Origin: Planctomycetota bacterium
Lineage (GTDB): Bacteria; Planctomycetota; UBA8742; UBA2392
NCBI GenBank assembly: GCA_020849795.1
Contig: JADZFR010000006.1
Location: 46,900-110,899, forward strand
DNA length: 64,000 nucleotides
Reading direction: 5' to 3'
Under the pieces are notes generated by a model. That model worked only from the letters and a program-made list of their open reading frames with translations, had not been told where the DNA came from and searched no databases. Every line of letters starts with the position of its first letter. The stretch's first letter is position 1. Shown one piece after another: positions 27,441 through 37,073 of the stretch. Made by a program: the position numbers and the translations under genes.

Positions 27441-30400
27441 CTACCTGGTGGCGCCGGCCTGGTCTTCGGCCATGTGGCATTTTTTGTACTTCTTGCCGGA
27501 GCCGCAGTGGCACGGGTCGTTGGGGCCCGGCGTCTTGCTTTTCTCGCGCGCGCGATAGCCGGTGTTGCCTGACGCGTTGGGGTTGGCTGCTGCTTCCATC
27601 TGGCGCCGCGTCTGCTGTTGCGCCTCGGTCGGTTGCGGCACTGAGCCGCCGCCGCTGGTGCTGGTCACGCCCGGTGCGCTCGGGTGGACGGCTGTGCTGG
27701 CCGGCGACGCAATGCCCTTGGGCTGCGGCGCGTCCTCGAACTTGACCTCAATGCGGAAAAGTGTCGAGATGATTTCCATGTCCACGTCGTCGAGCATGAC
27801 CTCGAAAATCTCGTGGCCCTTCTTCTTGTATGCGTCCTTGGGGTCCTTCTGGGCGTAGCTTTCCCAGTGGATGCTGCCCTTCAGCACCTCAAGGTTCTTC
27901 AGGTGCTGCTTCCAGTGTTCGTCGATGCTCTGCAGCAGCAGGTAGCGCTCGAGCTGGCGCATGCGGCCGTGGTCTTTGCGGCCGGCCGGCGTCTTCATCA
28001 CATCGCCGTTGGGGCCTGCACAGATGGACCTTTCGCGCTCTTCGTATAGTTTGCGCGCGATCTCGAGCAGGTGCTCCTTGAGTGCCTTGGCGTGGTCGAT
28101 GCCGCCTTCGCCCTTGGGCATGTCCGCCGGGTTGATCTCTTCGTTGAATGCCTTCTGGAAGTCCGCGGCGATTTCTCCAAGCTCCCACATTTCTGCGCGC
28201 TCGACGTTCTTCATCACGTGGCGCTCGACCGACGCCTGGATCACGTTGTCGACGCGGTCGGTGATTGCGGCGCGCAGTTTTTCGCCATGGATGCGCCCGC
28301 GTACGGTGTGGGCGATGCGGAAGACCGCCTCTTCGCAGGGTATGTCGCGCAGGGCGTCTTCTGAAATTTCGGCCTCGTGCGCCTTGTCGGCCCACTGGGA
28401 GAGCTCCTTGGCCACCTTGGCTGAGAAGCGCGTCTTGTCGGTGACCTTGTCCACGCCGTCGATGCGCTTGATTTCGCTGCGTACATGGTTGCGAATCTCG
28501 CCCTCCAGGGCAAAGAAATCGCCGCGGGACAGCCCGCCCAAAAACACCTGGCGCATGCGGTACACGGCTTTGCGCTGGCCGTTGTTGACGTCGTCGTACT
28601 CAATCAGGTTTTTGCGAATGTCGAAGTTGCGCTGCTCAACCTTCTTCTGGGCGCGCTCGACGCTGCCGCTGACCATCTTGCTCTGGATCGGCTGGCCGTC
28701 TTTTAACCCCAGGGTCTGCATGACCGCCTTGATGCGCGGGCCGGCAAACAGCCGCATCAGGTCATCTTCCAGGCTGAGAAAGAAATGGCTGCTGCCGGGG
28801 TCGCCCTGGCGGCCGCAACGGCCGCGCAACTGGTTGTCGATTCGGCGCGACTCGTGGCGCTCGGTGCCGATCACGCACAAGCCCCCGAGCTTGACGATTT
28901 CGTCGTGTTCAGCTTCGCACGCGGGTTGGTACTTCTTGGCGCGCTCGCTTAGCAACTCATCAAACTGGACTTCGGCTGCCAGCAGCACGTCTCGCGGCAC
29001 GGTCCAGCTTGCGGCTTGCTTGAACTCGTCGGGCAGCAGCGACTCGACGGAGATGCCTTCCTTCTTGAGTTCCTGCAGTGCCATGTATTTGGGGTTACCG
29101 CCGAGCAGAATGTCGGTGCCGCGGCCGGCCATGTTGGTGGCGACGGTGATGTTGCCCTTCTTGCCGGCTTGCGCGACGATGTCGGCTTCGCGCTCGTGGT
29201 ACTTGGCGTTGAGCACGTTGTGTTCAAGGCCCGCGGCTTTAAGCATGCGGCCCAGGTGCTCAGACTTCTCGACGCTGGTCGTGCCGACCAGGATCGGCCT
29301 GCCTTCTTTGTGGACCTTTTCGATTTCCGCGACGATGGCACTCCACTTTTCGTTGGTGGTGCCGTAGATCAGGTCTTCGTTGTCTTTGCGGACGAGTTTG
29401 CGGTTGGTGGGCACGGCGACGACATCGAGCTTGTAGATCTTGGCAAACTCGTTGGCCTCGGTCATGGCTGTACCGGTCATGCCCGAGAGCTTGTTGTACA
29501 GCTTGAAGTAATTCTGCAGCGTGATGGTCGCGAGCGTAAAGCTTTCGGCCTTCGGCACCAGCTCGTGCTTCGCTTCCACGGCCTGGTGCAGGCCGTCAGA
29601 CCAGCGCCGGCCGTGCTGCATGCGGCCCGTGAATTCGTCCACGATCACGATCTCGGGGCCGTGGTCGCCGTCATAGATCACGTAATCTTTGTCCAGCAGG
29701 AACAGGTTGTGGGCACGCAGCGCCTGTTCAATCAGGTGCGGCCACTCCATGTGGGCGCCGTCGTACAGGTTCTTGATGCCAAGCGCCTTTTCAACCTTGC
29801 GCACGCCGGTTTCACTGAGCAGGCACTGGCTTTCTTTTTCCTTCTTCTCGAAGTCGTAATCGTTCAGCGCGTCCTGATACAGCTTGCGGTCCTGCAGCAT
29901 GGCGGCTTTGCCGTGCTTGGCCTCAAGTTTTTCCTTCAGGTCCGAGGCGTCTACGCCCTTCAGCGTCTTGGCGATCTGCGAGGCGCGGGCGTACTTCTCG
30001 GCGGTGCCCTCGGGGCTGCCGCTGATGATCAGCGGCGTGCGCGCCTCGTCGATCAAGATGCTGTCCACCTCGTCGATCACGGCAAAATGCAGGTCGCGCT
30101 GGCACTGCTGGCGCGGGTTGACCTTCATGTTGTCGCGCAGGTAGTCAAAGCCGAACTCGTTGTTCGTTCCGTAGGTGACGTCGCGCCCGTACATCGCGCG
30201 GCGCTCTTCGTTGTCCATGTCGGACTGGATCCAGCCGCAGGTCATGCCCAGCAGGCCCAGCACGCGGCCCTGTTCTTCGGCGTCGCGGCGGGCCAGGTAG
30301 TCGTTGACGGTCACGACGTGCACGCCGCGGCCTTCAAGGGCATTCAGGTATGCAGCCAGGGTCGCGACGAAAGTCTTGCCTTCGCCGGTGACCATTTCAC

Positions 30401-30752
30401 TGATCATGCCCTGGTGCAGAACCATGCCGCCCATCAACTGGACCGGAAAGTGGGCCTTGTAGGGCACTTCTTCGCCGGTGTTGGGGTCTTTGACCCAGCG
30501 CTTGCCGCCCAGCATGCGCCACGATGCCTCGCGCACCGCGGCAAAGGCGTCGACCAGCAGGTCGTTCAGCGTTTCGCCGTCGCGCAGGCGATTCTTGAAC
30601 TCTTCGGTCTTGGCCTTGAGCTGTTCGTCGCTGAGCGCGTTGGTCTCAGGAAACTTGGCGATAATCGCGTCGATCGCGGGCTGGAACGAGCGCACCAGCC
30701 GTTCGTTGCGCGTGCCGATAAAGAAACGCAGAACCGTGTCAACAACACCCAT
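27441..30752 (-). CDS. secA: Preprotein translocase ATPase SecA
   Basis: Motor of the Sec export pathway. 1103 residues, longer than E. coli SecA (901), mainly through insertions and a long C-terminal linker. Motifs: Walker A region MISEMVTGEGKTFVATLAAY, DEAD-like VIDEVDSILIDEARTP, LSGMTGTA, ATNMAGRGTDI and RGRCGRQGDPGSSHFFLSLEDDLM. The C-terminal SEC-C zinc finger is DPCHCGSGKKYKKCH, which binds SecB or ribosomes. A Pro/Thr/Gln-rich linker precedes it. Start ATG at 30752. Confidence 0.98.
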   Translation of the reverse strand: MGVVDTVLRFFIGTRNERLVRSFQPAIDAIIAKFPETNALSDEQLKAKTEEFKNRLRDGETLNDLLVDAFAAVREASWRMLGGKRWVKDPNTGEEVPYKAHFPVQLMGGMVLHQGMISEMVTGEGKTFVATLAAYLNALEGRGVHVVTVNDYLARRDAEEQGRVLGLLGMTCGWIQSDMDNEERRAMYGRDVTYGTNNEFGFDYLRDNMKVNPRQQCQRDLHFAVIDEVDSILIDEARTPLIISGSPEGTAEKYARASQIAKTLKGVDASDLKEKLEAKHGKAAMLQDRKLYQDALNDYDFEKKEKESQCLLSETGVRKVEKALGIKNLYDGAHMEWPHLIEQALRAHNLFLLDKDYVIYDGDHGPEIVIVDEFTGRMQHGRRWSDGLHQAVEAKHELVPKAESFTLATITLQNYFKLYNKLSGMTGTAMTEANEFAKIYKLDVVAVPTNRKLVRKDNEDLIYGTTNEKWSAIVAEIEKVHKEGRPILVGTTSVEKSEHLGRMLKAAGLEHNVLNAKYHEREADIVAQAGKKGNITVATNMAGRGTDILLGGNPKYMALQELKKEGISVESLLPDEFKQAASWTVPRDVLLAAEVQFDELLSERAKKYQPACEAEHDEIVKLGGLCVIGTERHESRRIDNQLRGRCGRQGDPGSSHFFLSLEDDLMRLFAGPRIKAVMQTLGLKDGQPIQSKMVSGSVERAQKKVEQRNFDIRKNLIEYDDVNNGQRKAVYRMRQVFLGGLSRGDFFALEGEIRNHVRSEIKRIDGVDKVTDKTRFSAKVAKELSQWADKAHEAEISEDALRDIPCEEAVFRIAHTVRGRIHGEKLRAAITDRVDNVIQASVERHVMKNVERAEMWELGEIAADFQKAFNEEINPADMPKGEGGIDHAKALKEHLLEIARKLYEERERSICAGPNGDVMKTPAGRKDHGRMRQLERYLLLQSIDEHWKQHLKNLEVLKGSIHWESYAQKDPKDAYKKKGHEIFEVMLDDVDMEIISTLFRIEVKFEDAPQPKGIASPASTAVHPSAPGVTSTSGGGSVPQPTEAQQQTRRQMEAAANPNASGNTGYRAREKSKTPGPNDPCHCGSGKKYKKCHMAEDQAGATR

Positions 30753-30812
30753 CGTCTACTCGATCCAGCCTGTCCGAAAAGTCGCAAGCTATCGTATGCC
30801 GAAAGGGCCGGT

Positions 30813-30818
30813 TATACT
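30813..30818 (+). promoter_or_regulatory. Possible -10 box upstream of the 30928 gene
   Basis: TATACT 110 nt before the start, followed by a small leader hairpin (CCCACG near 30823 with CGTGGG). The -35 is not recognisable. Confidence 0.3.
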
Positions 30819-30927
30819 CATGCCCACGCGTCCGTGGGACTGGCAATCTTTGATTCCCATAAACGGATGCCGGGCCTGCATTGTTTCGGGTTTGTTTGAA
30901 GCCACACAAACTGCCAAGGAGCGCCCG

Positions 30928-32421
30928 ATGCGCGCCGTTTTCAGCCTGCTTTGCGCTGTGTCACTGTTGGCGGCAGTTCAAGCCCCGGCAGGTGCCCAGG
31001 ACGCTGCCGCGCGCGAAGTAACCGTCCTGCTGGCCGGCGTAAGCCGCGGCTATGTGCGCCCCCTGTGGCGTACGGCTCTGCGCGTGCAGGGCTTGCCGGG
31101 CATCGAAAAGGCCTCGGCCGTGGGTGCCCAAGCCGACGTGATTACGCTGCGCGTGACCACCACGCTCGACAACGCAGGACTTGCAAGCGTGCTGCAAGGC
31201 ACGCTGACCGGGGCCGAGGGTGACCGCGTCGCCATTGCCACCAGCCTTGACCAGCGCTCGCGGCGGGCAGAGGCGCGCTGGGCCATTACCCGCATCATGG
31301 AACGCATCAATGCCCAGCCCAAGCCCAGCTGGAACGGCCGCGAAGCTGAAGCGCTGTTCGCGAACTCTGAAACCATCCAGAAGAAGCTGGCCAAGCTCGG
31401 CCTTGAGCCCGGCCTGCTTGAGGGCATGCACTACAAGACCAAGGACTACCACATTGACGAAAACTGGTACGGCAGCGGTGGCAGCTACCGCGTCTGGGCC
31501 GGCGACAAGTGGCAGGGCGTGCCGATCTTTGACGAGAATTACTGGTGGGGCGGTTTTGAAGAAGAAGAGTCGGGCGGCAGCTTCGAGATTGACCCCGAAT
31601 CCAACTTCGTCGGCGCGCAGCTCATGCGCAACTACTGGTACAGCGGCACGCAGTGGGCCGACTATGAAGGGGCTGTGCTGGGCAGCCACCTGGGCGAGCG
31701 CGCCAAAACCACGTTTGATGGCGGCCTGGTGGTTCACATCGGTCGCAGCTGGTACCACGACATTTTTGGCGCGATGGTGGCCCTGAGTGTGCGCGAACCC
31801 AAGCGCACCCGCGATGAGATGCCCAAGGGCCGCGGCTGGAACATTATGGCCGGCCTGGAAGAGCGGGGCTTCGAGCGCTGGGGCGAGCCGGGCTACAACC
31901 TGCAGGCCTTCCTGCTGGAATGGCCCGAGAACGCAGACGACCACCTGGTTGCCCGCCTGAGGGCGCACCACCCCGGCCACGCGCTGTATCTTGATGCCGA
32001 GATTGACGTGACCGAAGCCGTGGCTGCGTTCAAGAAAGAAAAGGGCGCTGAGAAAGACCCCAAGACCGTGGATGTCAAGGATCGCATCAAGTGGCACCAC
32101 GCGGCAGAAGAAAGCGCCGAAGTCTTCAGCCAGCGCCGGCAGGAAGCGATCAGGCGCATCGGCGAGATTCAGGCGGCAATCACGAAGCTCGCCGCAACGA
32201 CTCCGCTTCATGAGTTGTGCGGCGTGCTTTCGGATGAGGCCTTGGCCGGGCGCCTTGGCGTTGCATTCACCGACTCAGACCTGTATGGGCCGGGCCAGTT
32301 CGTGATCCGCCAGCAGTTGTTCGGCGACGTCGAGGTTGCATGCGGCGAGCCCAAGAACGGCGGCACACGCTGGCTGCTGTTCAACCCGAAGTCAGGCGAA
32401 GTGATCCGGAGTTATCAATGA
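30928..32421 (+). CDS. Secreted protein of unknown function, carries a domain shared with the next gene
   Basis: 497 residues from the ATG at 30928 (AAGGAG 6 nt upstream). Signal peptide (VFSLLCAVSLLAAVQAPAGA, cut after GAQ). Residues 28-105 look like a small alpha/beta domain. Residues 154-176 (LAKLGLEPGLLEGMHYKTKD and on) match the following lipoprotein (91-113). A Trp/Tyr/Gly-rich middle (DENWYGSGGSYRVWAGDKW, DENYWWGGFEEEESGG) and a helical end follow. No known domain recognised. Its stop overlaps the next start (ATGA), so the two are translated together. Confidence 0.82.
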   Translation: MRAVFSLLCAVSLLAAVQAPAGAQDAAAREVTVLLAGVSRGYVRPLWRTALRVQGLPGIEKASAVGAQADVITLRVTTTLDNAGLASVLQGTLTGAEGDRVAIATSLDQRSRRAEARWAITRIMERINAQPKPSWNGREAEALFANSETIQKKLAKLGLEPGLLEGMHYKTKDYHIDENWYGSGGSYRVWAGDKWQGVPIFDENYWWGGFEEEESGGSFEIDPESNFVGAQLMRNYWYSGTQWADYEGAVLGSHLGERAKTTFDGGLVVHIGRSWYHDIFGAMVALSVREPKRTRDEMPKGRGWNIMAGLEERGFERWGEPGYNLQAFLLEWPENADDHLVARLRAHHPGHALYLDAEIDVTEAVAAFKKEKGAEKDPKTVDVKDRIKWHHAAEESAEVFSQRRQEAIRRIGEIQAAITKLAATTPLHELCGVLSDEALAGRLGVAFTDSDLYGPGQFVIRQQLFGDVEVACGEPKNGGTRWLLFNPKSGEVIRSYQ

Positions 32422-32840
32422 AGCCGTGCCTGAGCCTGATGCTGATGATTCTGCCGATGGTGGCAGCCTGCGGCGACAACACAGCCGACAACACCCGCAC
32501 CGTTGAGCAGCACCAGAGTACGGACCCGTATCTGCGCAACGTGGATGAGGCGCGGCGCACCGAGGCGACGACGGCATCCCACGCGATCTGGCAGCGGGTG
32601 CGCATCAGCGCCATCAGCGTGCAGGCCAAGGGCGGCGACATGAAGTCGTTTTACGCATCGCTGAACGGGCAACTGAACGCAGCCAAACTGGCAAAAATCG
32701 GCATCACCGAGGCCGAACTGCGGGGCACGCATTACGTCGCCACGGACTACAAGATCAGCTGCTACGGCAAGAAGATGACAGTCGAAGCCGTAAAGCCCAA
32801 CACCAAGGGCTACGTGTCGCAGGAGTACGACATTCCGTGA
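32418..32840 (+). CDS. Lipoprotein of unknown function, paralogous domain to upstream gene
   Basis: 140 residues. The ATG at 32418 overlaps the upstream stop (ATGA) and has GGAG 6 nt before it. Lipobox MVAAC (C18). The mature part is one small domain; LAKIGITEAELRGTHYVATD (91-110), YKI aligns with the upstream protein at L-A-K-x-G, L-x-G-x-H-Y and T-x-D-Y-x-I. So the upstream protein carries this domain plus large additions. Probably both sit in the envelope and interact; function unknown. Confidence 0.8.
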   Translation: MKPCLSLMLMILPMVAACGDNTADNTRTVEQHQSTDPYLRNVDEARRTEATTASHAIWQRVRISAISVQAKGGDMKSFYASLNGQLNAAKLAKIGITEAELRGTHYVATDYKISCYGKKMTVEAVKPNTKGYVSQEYDIP

Positions 32841-32863
32841 CGGGTGCGGGCAATGCGGTACTC

Positions 32864-34150
32864 CTACTCTGGTGGTTTGGGTTTGACGACGATGCTGGTC
32901 TCCGCGACGGTGAACAGCAGGTTTGGCAGGAAGGCTATGGCCCATACGCGGCCGGACTGCTCTTTGGTGACGGCATACGGGTCTTTCGTTTCGGCCCAGA
33001 CCCAGGTGGTGGCGTCAATCGTGATGTTGCTTCCCTTTACGGGGTTCTCGCATTCAATCGCCGCTTTGAGTGTCTGGCCCTCGGGCGGCACGGCGGTGAA
33101 GTCGACTTGCACGGCGTTGCGACCTTCAACCGCGATCAGCTCCGTGCCATTCAGTCGAAAGCGTTCGATAATCGGCCTGTGGGCGGCGATGTCTTCCCAG
33201 GTCCGGCCGGGCACCGCGTCGGCGCGGATCTTGCGATCCATCTGCTCGGCAAGCGCTTCAAGGTCGGTGAGGCGGGTCTTTCCAGAGCCATCCGACGTTA
33301 TGGTATCCAGTTTCACGAAGATATTGTGCCGGGCGAAGCTCAAGTCGGCAGTTACGCCCCGCTCGCTTTGAGGCGTGATGGTCCAGACATCGCCCACCTT
33401 CGCTGGTGCAAGTTTGCCGCCCATTCCACGGGCCAGTTGGTTCAAGAAGGCTCGCTGTGCCCATGCGCGCGAGCTGAACACGGTGAAGGCAATGGTTGTG
33501 TACACATCTTCTTTCTGGAACCAATGCTTGCGCGTGATTCGAACAAGCGGGGCAGCCATGCTTGGATCGTGCAGCACCTCAACCGTGGTTCGGCCCGGCT
33601 CGTGTTGAAGCTCCGTGTAGCCCTTCAACTCCGGATAGTCGGCTTGTTTGAGTTCGAGCCCCGCCAGAAAGGATAAGCTCCGCCCCGGCCATTCGTAGAA
33701 CTTGTAGCGAAGGCGCAGGCCCGCCTCGGATCGCTCAGCCTTGGAGGCTTGTGGATTGGCAAGTATGGCCTCGTAGTCGGTCTTGGTCAGCTCCCAATCC
33801 ATCAGTGCCGGCAGCGGCCCGCCATCGCGCAGCACGAACTCTTCGGCCACGGGCCCGTCCGGGTCAGGCGGTTTCTCCACCGGGTCCGTGTCAGGGGCTG
33901 GTTGCGGATCGTCGTTTGCGGCCGGCGTGTTCGCGGGCTGGTTTGCCGCGTGCTGATTCGCGCGAGGAATAACATGAGGCGCGCCGTTATTCGCCGGGGC
34001 TGCGTTGAAGTGCTGGTCATGTGCCACATCCGAGGGCGACGGCGGGTGTTTGTACAGGACCAGCAGCAGGACACCGACAGCCAGGCACACGGCCAGGAGC
34101 GCCAGCCGACGCTTTGCGGAACGATGTGCGGCATGCGGCTTATCGTCCAT
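32864..34150 (-). CDS. Membrane-anchored protein of unknown function
   Basis: 428 residues. A basic N-terminus (HRSAKRR), one membrane helix (about 16-34), then a Pro/Asn/Asp-rich flexible linker (about 36-105), then an exported domain of about 320 residues. Mixed alpha/beta; stretches such as LMDWELTKTDYEAILANPQ, YKFYEWPGRSLSFLAGLELK and TEAETSIVV-like ends give no family match I can name. It begins 6 nt after the stop of the transglutaminase-like gene, so the two form an operon and may act together at the envelope. Confidence 0.75.
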   Translation of the reverse strand: MDDKPHAAHRSAKRRLALLAVCLAVGVLLLVLYKHPPSPSDVAHDQHFNAAPANNGAPHVIPRANQHAANQPANTPAANDDPQPAPDTDPVEKPPDPDGPVAEEFVLRDGGPLPALMDWELTKTDYEAILANPQASKAERSEAGLRLRYKFYEWPGRSLSFLAGLELKQADYPELKGYTELQHEPGRTTVEVLHDPSMAAPLVRITRKHWFQKEDVYTTIAFTVFSSRAWAQRAFLNQLARGMGGKLAPAKVGDVWTITPQSERGVTADLSFARHNIFVKLDTITSDGSGKTRLTDLEALAEQMDRKIRADAVPGRTWEDIAAHRPIIERFRLNGTELIAVEGRNAVQVDFTAVPPEGQTLKAAIECENPVKGSNITIDATTWVWAETKDPYAVTKEQSGRVWAIAFLPNLLFTVAETSIVVKPKPPE

Positions 34151-34156
34151 GATCGC

Positions 34157-36025
34157 TCACTTGGCGCTGAACGTCAGTGCTTCAGCATGCTGGGCGTCGC
34201 CATTCTTGTACTTGGGCTTCGGCGCGTTGGGGTTGTCGGGGATGTCCAACGCCGGGCCGTTCAGCGTCCACGTCGGCGGATCATCGGTGAATGTCGTTTC
34301 GGAGGCAACCTCGAGGTTGTCCTCCCATGCGGCTGTATCCGTATGGGACAAGTCGATCATCTGGTTCAGGTAGGCCGCGAGAGTTGCTGCGACTCGGGGG
34401 CTGCTGGCGGGGTTGACGGTGCCGTTGGGCGGGGGGAAGAACACAACGTCGCCCACGGTTGCGTCGTAGATCGTGCCATCGACGCGCGCCCAACCGTGGT
34501 TGAAAAACATGCTCCGCTTTCGCTTGCCGGAGGCGTCAAGCCGCCACATCGTGTCGCTATCCGGAACAAGCGGATCGCTGGCCACGGTCATCAGGTCGCC
34601 TGCCATGCCGAAGAACGGGTTGTTGCAGTTGTCGCCGGCATCGAGGCCGCCGCAGTAGTTTGCTGGTTTCACGTAACCGAAGGGTCCCATCCTACACCAT
34701 TCCGCATCTGCGCCGATCAGTGCCGCGAAGGTGCACACTGCCAGCGCCTGATCGTGACAGTTGACTTTATCGATCGGGACAGGACCTATGTAACTGGTCA
34801 GCATAAAGTCGAATTTGTTGAGGTTCAGTTTGAACAGCGATGCGAAAATGTTCGCGTGGTCATCCAGATAGTGGAACCAGCCTTGGTCGTGGTCGTACTG
34901 CCCCTTGTCGTAAACGAACTTGGCGATTTTCCTTACCGCCTGCGACATGTTGGTTTCGCCCCGCAGTTCAATTTTGACGATGGCGAAGTCCAGTGCTGTC
35001 ACCCAAGGGTACAGCATGCTCGACAAATGGTCGTTCTGGTACCACGGGGCTTTGGGCGCATCGAGCACTGTGTAGAAGTGGTGCGGCTTGACCACCTCCA
35101 CGGGCAACTCATCCACCATGATGTCTTCGTACAGCCCGGACTTGTTGATCTGCCAGCCTTCCATGCCGGCGCCCCAGTGCACGGCCGCGTTCTTTGCCGC
35201 CGTCATTGGGTCCTGCACCATGTTGTTGGCGTACCACTGCCACACGATGTCGCTGCGATCGATGCTGTCCTTGGTTGCGCCCATCAGCGTGAACTCGACA
35301 TAGTCTGAACCATCATCACCCATTGAAACGAACATCGTGTCGTCTCCGGGGGTAACTTGGCGGAAAAAGACCATCGTCTTCTTTCGCTCTCCATTCTGGC
35401 GCTCCAGGTCCAGCCAATTGCGGTCGACGGGTGAGCCATCGGCATTGTTCCAGCGAATCTCCTTGGCGCCGATTTCTGCGGCGAGAATCTTCTTGGCGCA
35501 CTCGATGCGCGCCATGACCTTGACCTGCTTTGAAGCCACGTAAAGCGCCGGTTCGCTGCGGCCGGCTGCGGGCTCGTTCAGGATGTGCCTGTACACCCAC
35601 TCGCCCTTAGCCTTGTTTTCCGGCGGCTTCACATGGTCGAGTGGATGATTGAAGCTGTTCATCAGCGTAAAGCCTTCGGAGTAGTCGGTGACTCCCTCGT
35701 TGGCCGCGTTGTCCTTGTAGTCGAACTTGATGTGCGTGACGCGCATGCGCCACTCGCCCGGCATTGCTTCGCCTGCAGCGTTGCGCGTCCAGCCGGCGTC
35801 GTAAAAGCGGCCCTTCTTGATGTAGTCGACGTCGTTGGGGTAATCTTGCGCGTACCTTGCCTTGACCAGCTTGTCGTCGGCTTTGGCGTACCCCGCTTCC
35901 GGCGGGAGCGCGTCAGGAATAGCCGCCGGTGCCGACTGCGCCAGCGCTTGCGGCAGCGGCGACAAACCAAGTGCCATCACAAGCACCGCGACAACTAACC
36001 CGACTACCACAAGCCAGTTCCGCAT
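34157..36025 (-). CDS. Secreted transglutaminase-like (Cys-His-Asp) protein
   Basis: 622 residues from the ATG at 36025 (GGGGGG a few bases upstream). Signal peptide (VVVGLVVAVLVMALGLSPL, cut near ALAQ). The C-terminal half shows a plausible papain/transglutaminase-type triad: VNCHDQALAVCTFAALIGA with C423, FFNHGWARVDG with H510 and TIYDATVGDV with D521; order and spacing fit the transglutaminase core. Several extra Cys (C431, C444, C458, C467) could form disulfides. The N-terminal half (about 90-250) is beta-rich and unassigned. It could be a protease, peptidase or cross-linking enzyme; activity is inferred. Confidence 0.75.
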   Translation of the reverse strand: MRNWLVVVGLVVAVLVMALGLSPLPQALAQSAPAAIPDALPPEAGYAKADDKLVKARYAQDYPNDVDYIKKGRFYDAGWTRNAAGEAMPGEWRMRVTHIKFDYKDNAANEGVTDYSEGFTLMNSFNHPLDHVKPPENKAKGEWVYRHILNEPAAGRSEPALYVASKQVKVMARIECAKKILAAEIGAKEIRWNNADGSPVDRNWLDLERQNGERKKTMVFFRQVTPGDDTMFVSMGDDGSDYVEFTLMGATKDSIDRSDIVWQWYANNMVQDPMTAAKNAAVHWGAGMEGWQINKSGLYEDIMVDELPVEVVKPHHFYTVLDAPKAPWYQNDHLSSMLYPWVTALDFAIVKIELRGETNMSQAVRKIAKFVYDKGQYDHDQGWFHYLDDHANIFASLFKLNLNKFDFMLTSYIGPVPIDKVNCHDQALAVCTFAALIGADAEWCRMGPFGYVKPANYCGGLDAGDNCNNPFFGMAGDLMTVASDPLVPDSDTMWRLDASGKRKRSMFFNHGWARVDGTIYDATVGDVVFFPPPNGTVNPASSPRVAATLAAYLNQMIDLSHTDTAAWEDNLEVASETTFTDDPPTWTLNGPALDIPDNPNAPKPKYKNGDAQHAEALTFSAK

Positions 36026-36290
36026 AAGCCCCCCTGTTCTTGCCGATCTGATTCGTCTGCTTAGCGGAGTATGCACCTCTGTATCATGTTTGCAAAAAAA
36101 AGTGACCAAAATGCACAGAGGCTTTGTCGTGGGCACCAGGCGTTTCGCGGCACGGGCCGCGGGCTACGGCGTGCGGCTTGGCCGCGGCCGGGACGGCCCT
36201 GGCATTGCGGGAGAAACGCCAGCGCCTTCGCTGAAACTACGGCGCACCAGCGCCCGATTGTCGCAAGGCACTACCCCGCAGCTGGGGTGG
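36026..36290. other. Intergenic region without a gene
   Basis: 265 nt between the divergent transglutaminase-like gene start and the methyltransferase end. It holds a 7-bp inverted repeat CCTCTGT (36076-36082)/ACAGAGG (36115-36121) around an A8 tract, and a very GC-rich stretch (36150-36210). No ORF with support, tRNA or clear terminator is seen. Confidence 0.6.
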
Positions 36291-37073
36291 CTATGGCTTG
36301 CGCACGGTCCAGAGTTGCTCGCTGCCGTGATGATAGGGCTGGCCTTTGAAGCCGCCCTCCAGCTTTTCGACGCGCAGGCCGCTGAGTTCAAACAGGTGTT
36401 CCATCTCATAGCGGAAGAAGTAGCGCAGCTTGATGCGGCGCGCGCGGCGCCACAGGCTGCGGCCCTGGTCGTCGAACTTCTCGTAGATCCACTGTTCTTC
36501 GAAGCGCTGCTCTTCGGGGCAGGCGACGCGGCAGGCGTATGCCACCACGCGACCGCCTGGCACCTCGGTTTCGCCGACCTTGCGTATGGCGCTGGCGTTG
36601 GGCCCCACGTTCTCGGCCAGAATGCGCAGGTTGGGGTCGAACAGGTTGACCACCAGTCGGCCCTTGGGCGCCAGGTGCTTGCGGCAGTGCTCAAGGCATG
36701 AGCGCTGCTCGGCGGTTTCGTGCAGGTGCTGGAAGGCGCGAAACGGAATCACGATCAGCGGGAATTTGGTCTTGAGGTCAAACTTGCGCATGTCGCCTTC
36801 AAGCAGCGTCAGGCGCTTCTTTACTTCGGGCGCTTCTTTCTCGGCCTTTTCGCCACAAGCTTCAAGCATCATCGGTGCGATCTCAAGGGCCGTGACATCG
36901 GCGCCCGCGCGGGCCATAGGGATCGTGACACGACCGGTGCCGGCTGCGAGTTCCAGAACTTTGCCCGCCTTTTTTGCGAGTTTGCTGAAGTAAGCCACGT
37001 CGCCGTCCACCCCGTCGCTGAGCAGGTCGTACAGGTCGGGCGTGTCGTAGAGTGTGCTGGGTTGCTTAGCCAT
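36291..37073 (-). CDS. Class I SAM-dependent methyltransferase
   Basis: 260 residues with a Rossmann methyltransferase fold. Motif I VLELAAGTGRVTIPMARAG (about 39-57), the acidic end of strand 2 (VTALEIAPMML), motif II-like LLEGDMRKFDL and PFRAFQHLHE. The C-terminal third is less conserved, so the substrate (small molecule, lipid or protein) cannot be named. Its start overlaps the end of birA by 8 nt (ATGGCTAA), so it is translated after birA; no functional link is evident. Confidence 0.9.
   Translation of the reverse strand: MAKQPSTLYDTPDLYDLLSDGVDGDVAYFSKLAKKAGKVLELAAGTGRVTIPMARAGADVTALEIAPMMLEACGEKAEKEAPEVKKRLTLLEGDMRKFDLKTKFPLIVIPFRAFQHLHETAEQRSCLEHCRKHLAPKGRLVVNLFDPNLRILAENVGPNASAIRKVGETEVPGGRVVAYACRVACPEEQRFEEQWIYEKFDDQGRSLWRRARRIKLRYFFRYEMEHLFELSGLRVEKLEGGFKGQPYHHGSEQLWTVRKP

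Noticed and set aside
29016..30899. A 627-codon plus-strand frame opposite secA
   Set aside because: Antisense to a clear secA, no homology visible.
36076..36121. A regulatory RNA at the CCTCTGT/ACAGAGG inverted repeat with an A8 tract
   Set aside because: The stem is only 7 bp with a 32-nt loop, and the A-tract is inside the loop; no promoter or terminator pattern supports an RNA gene.
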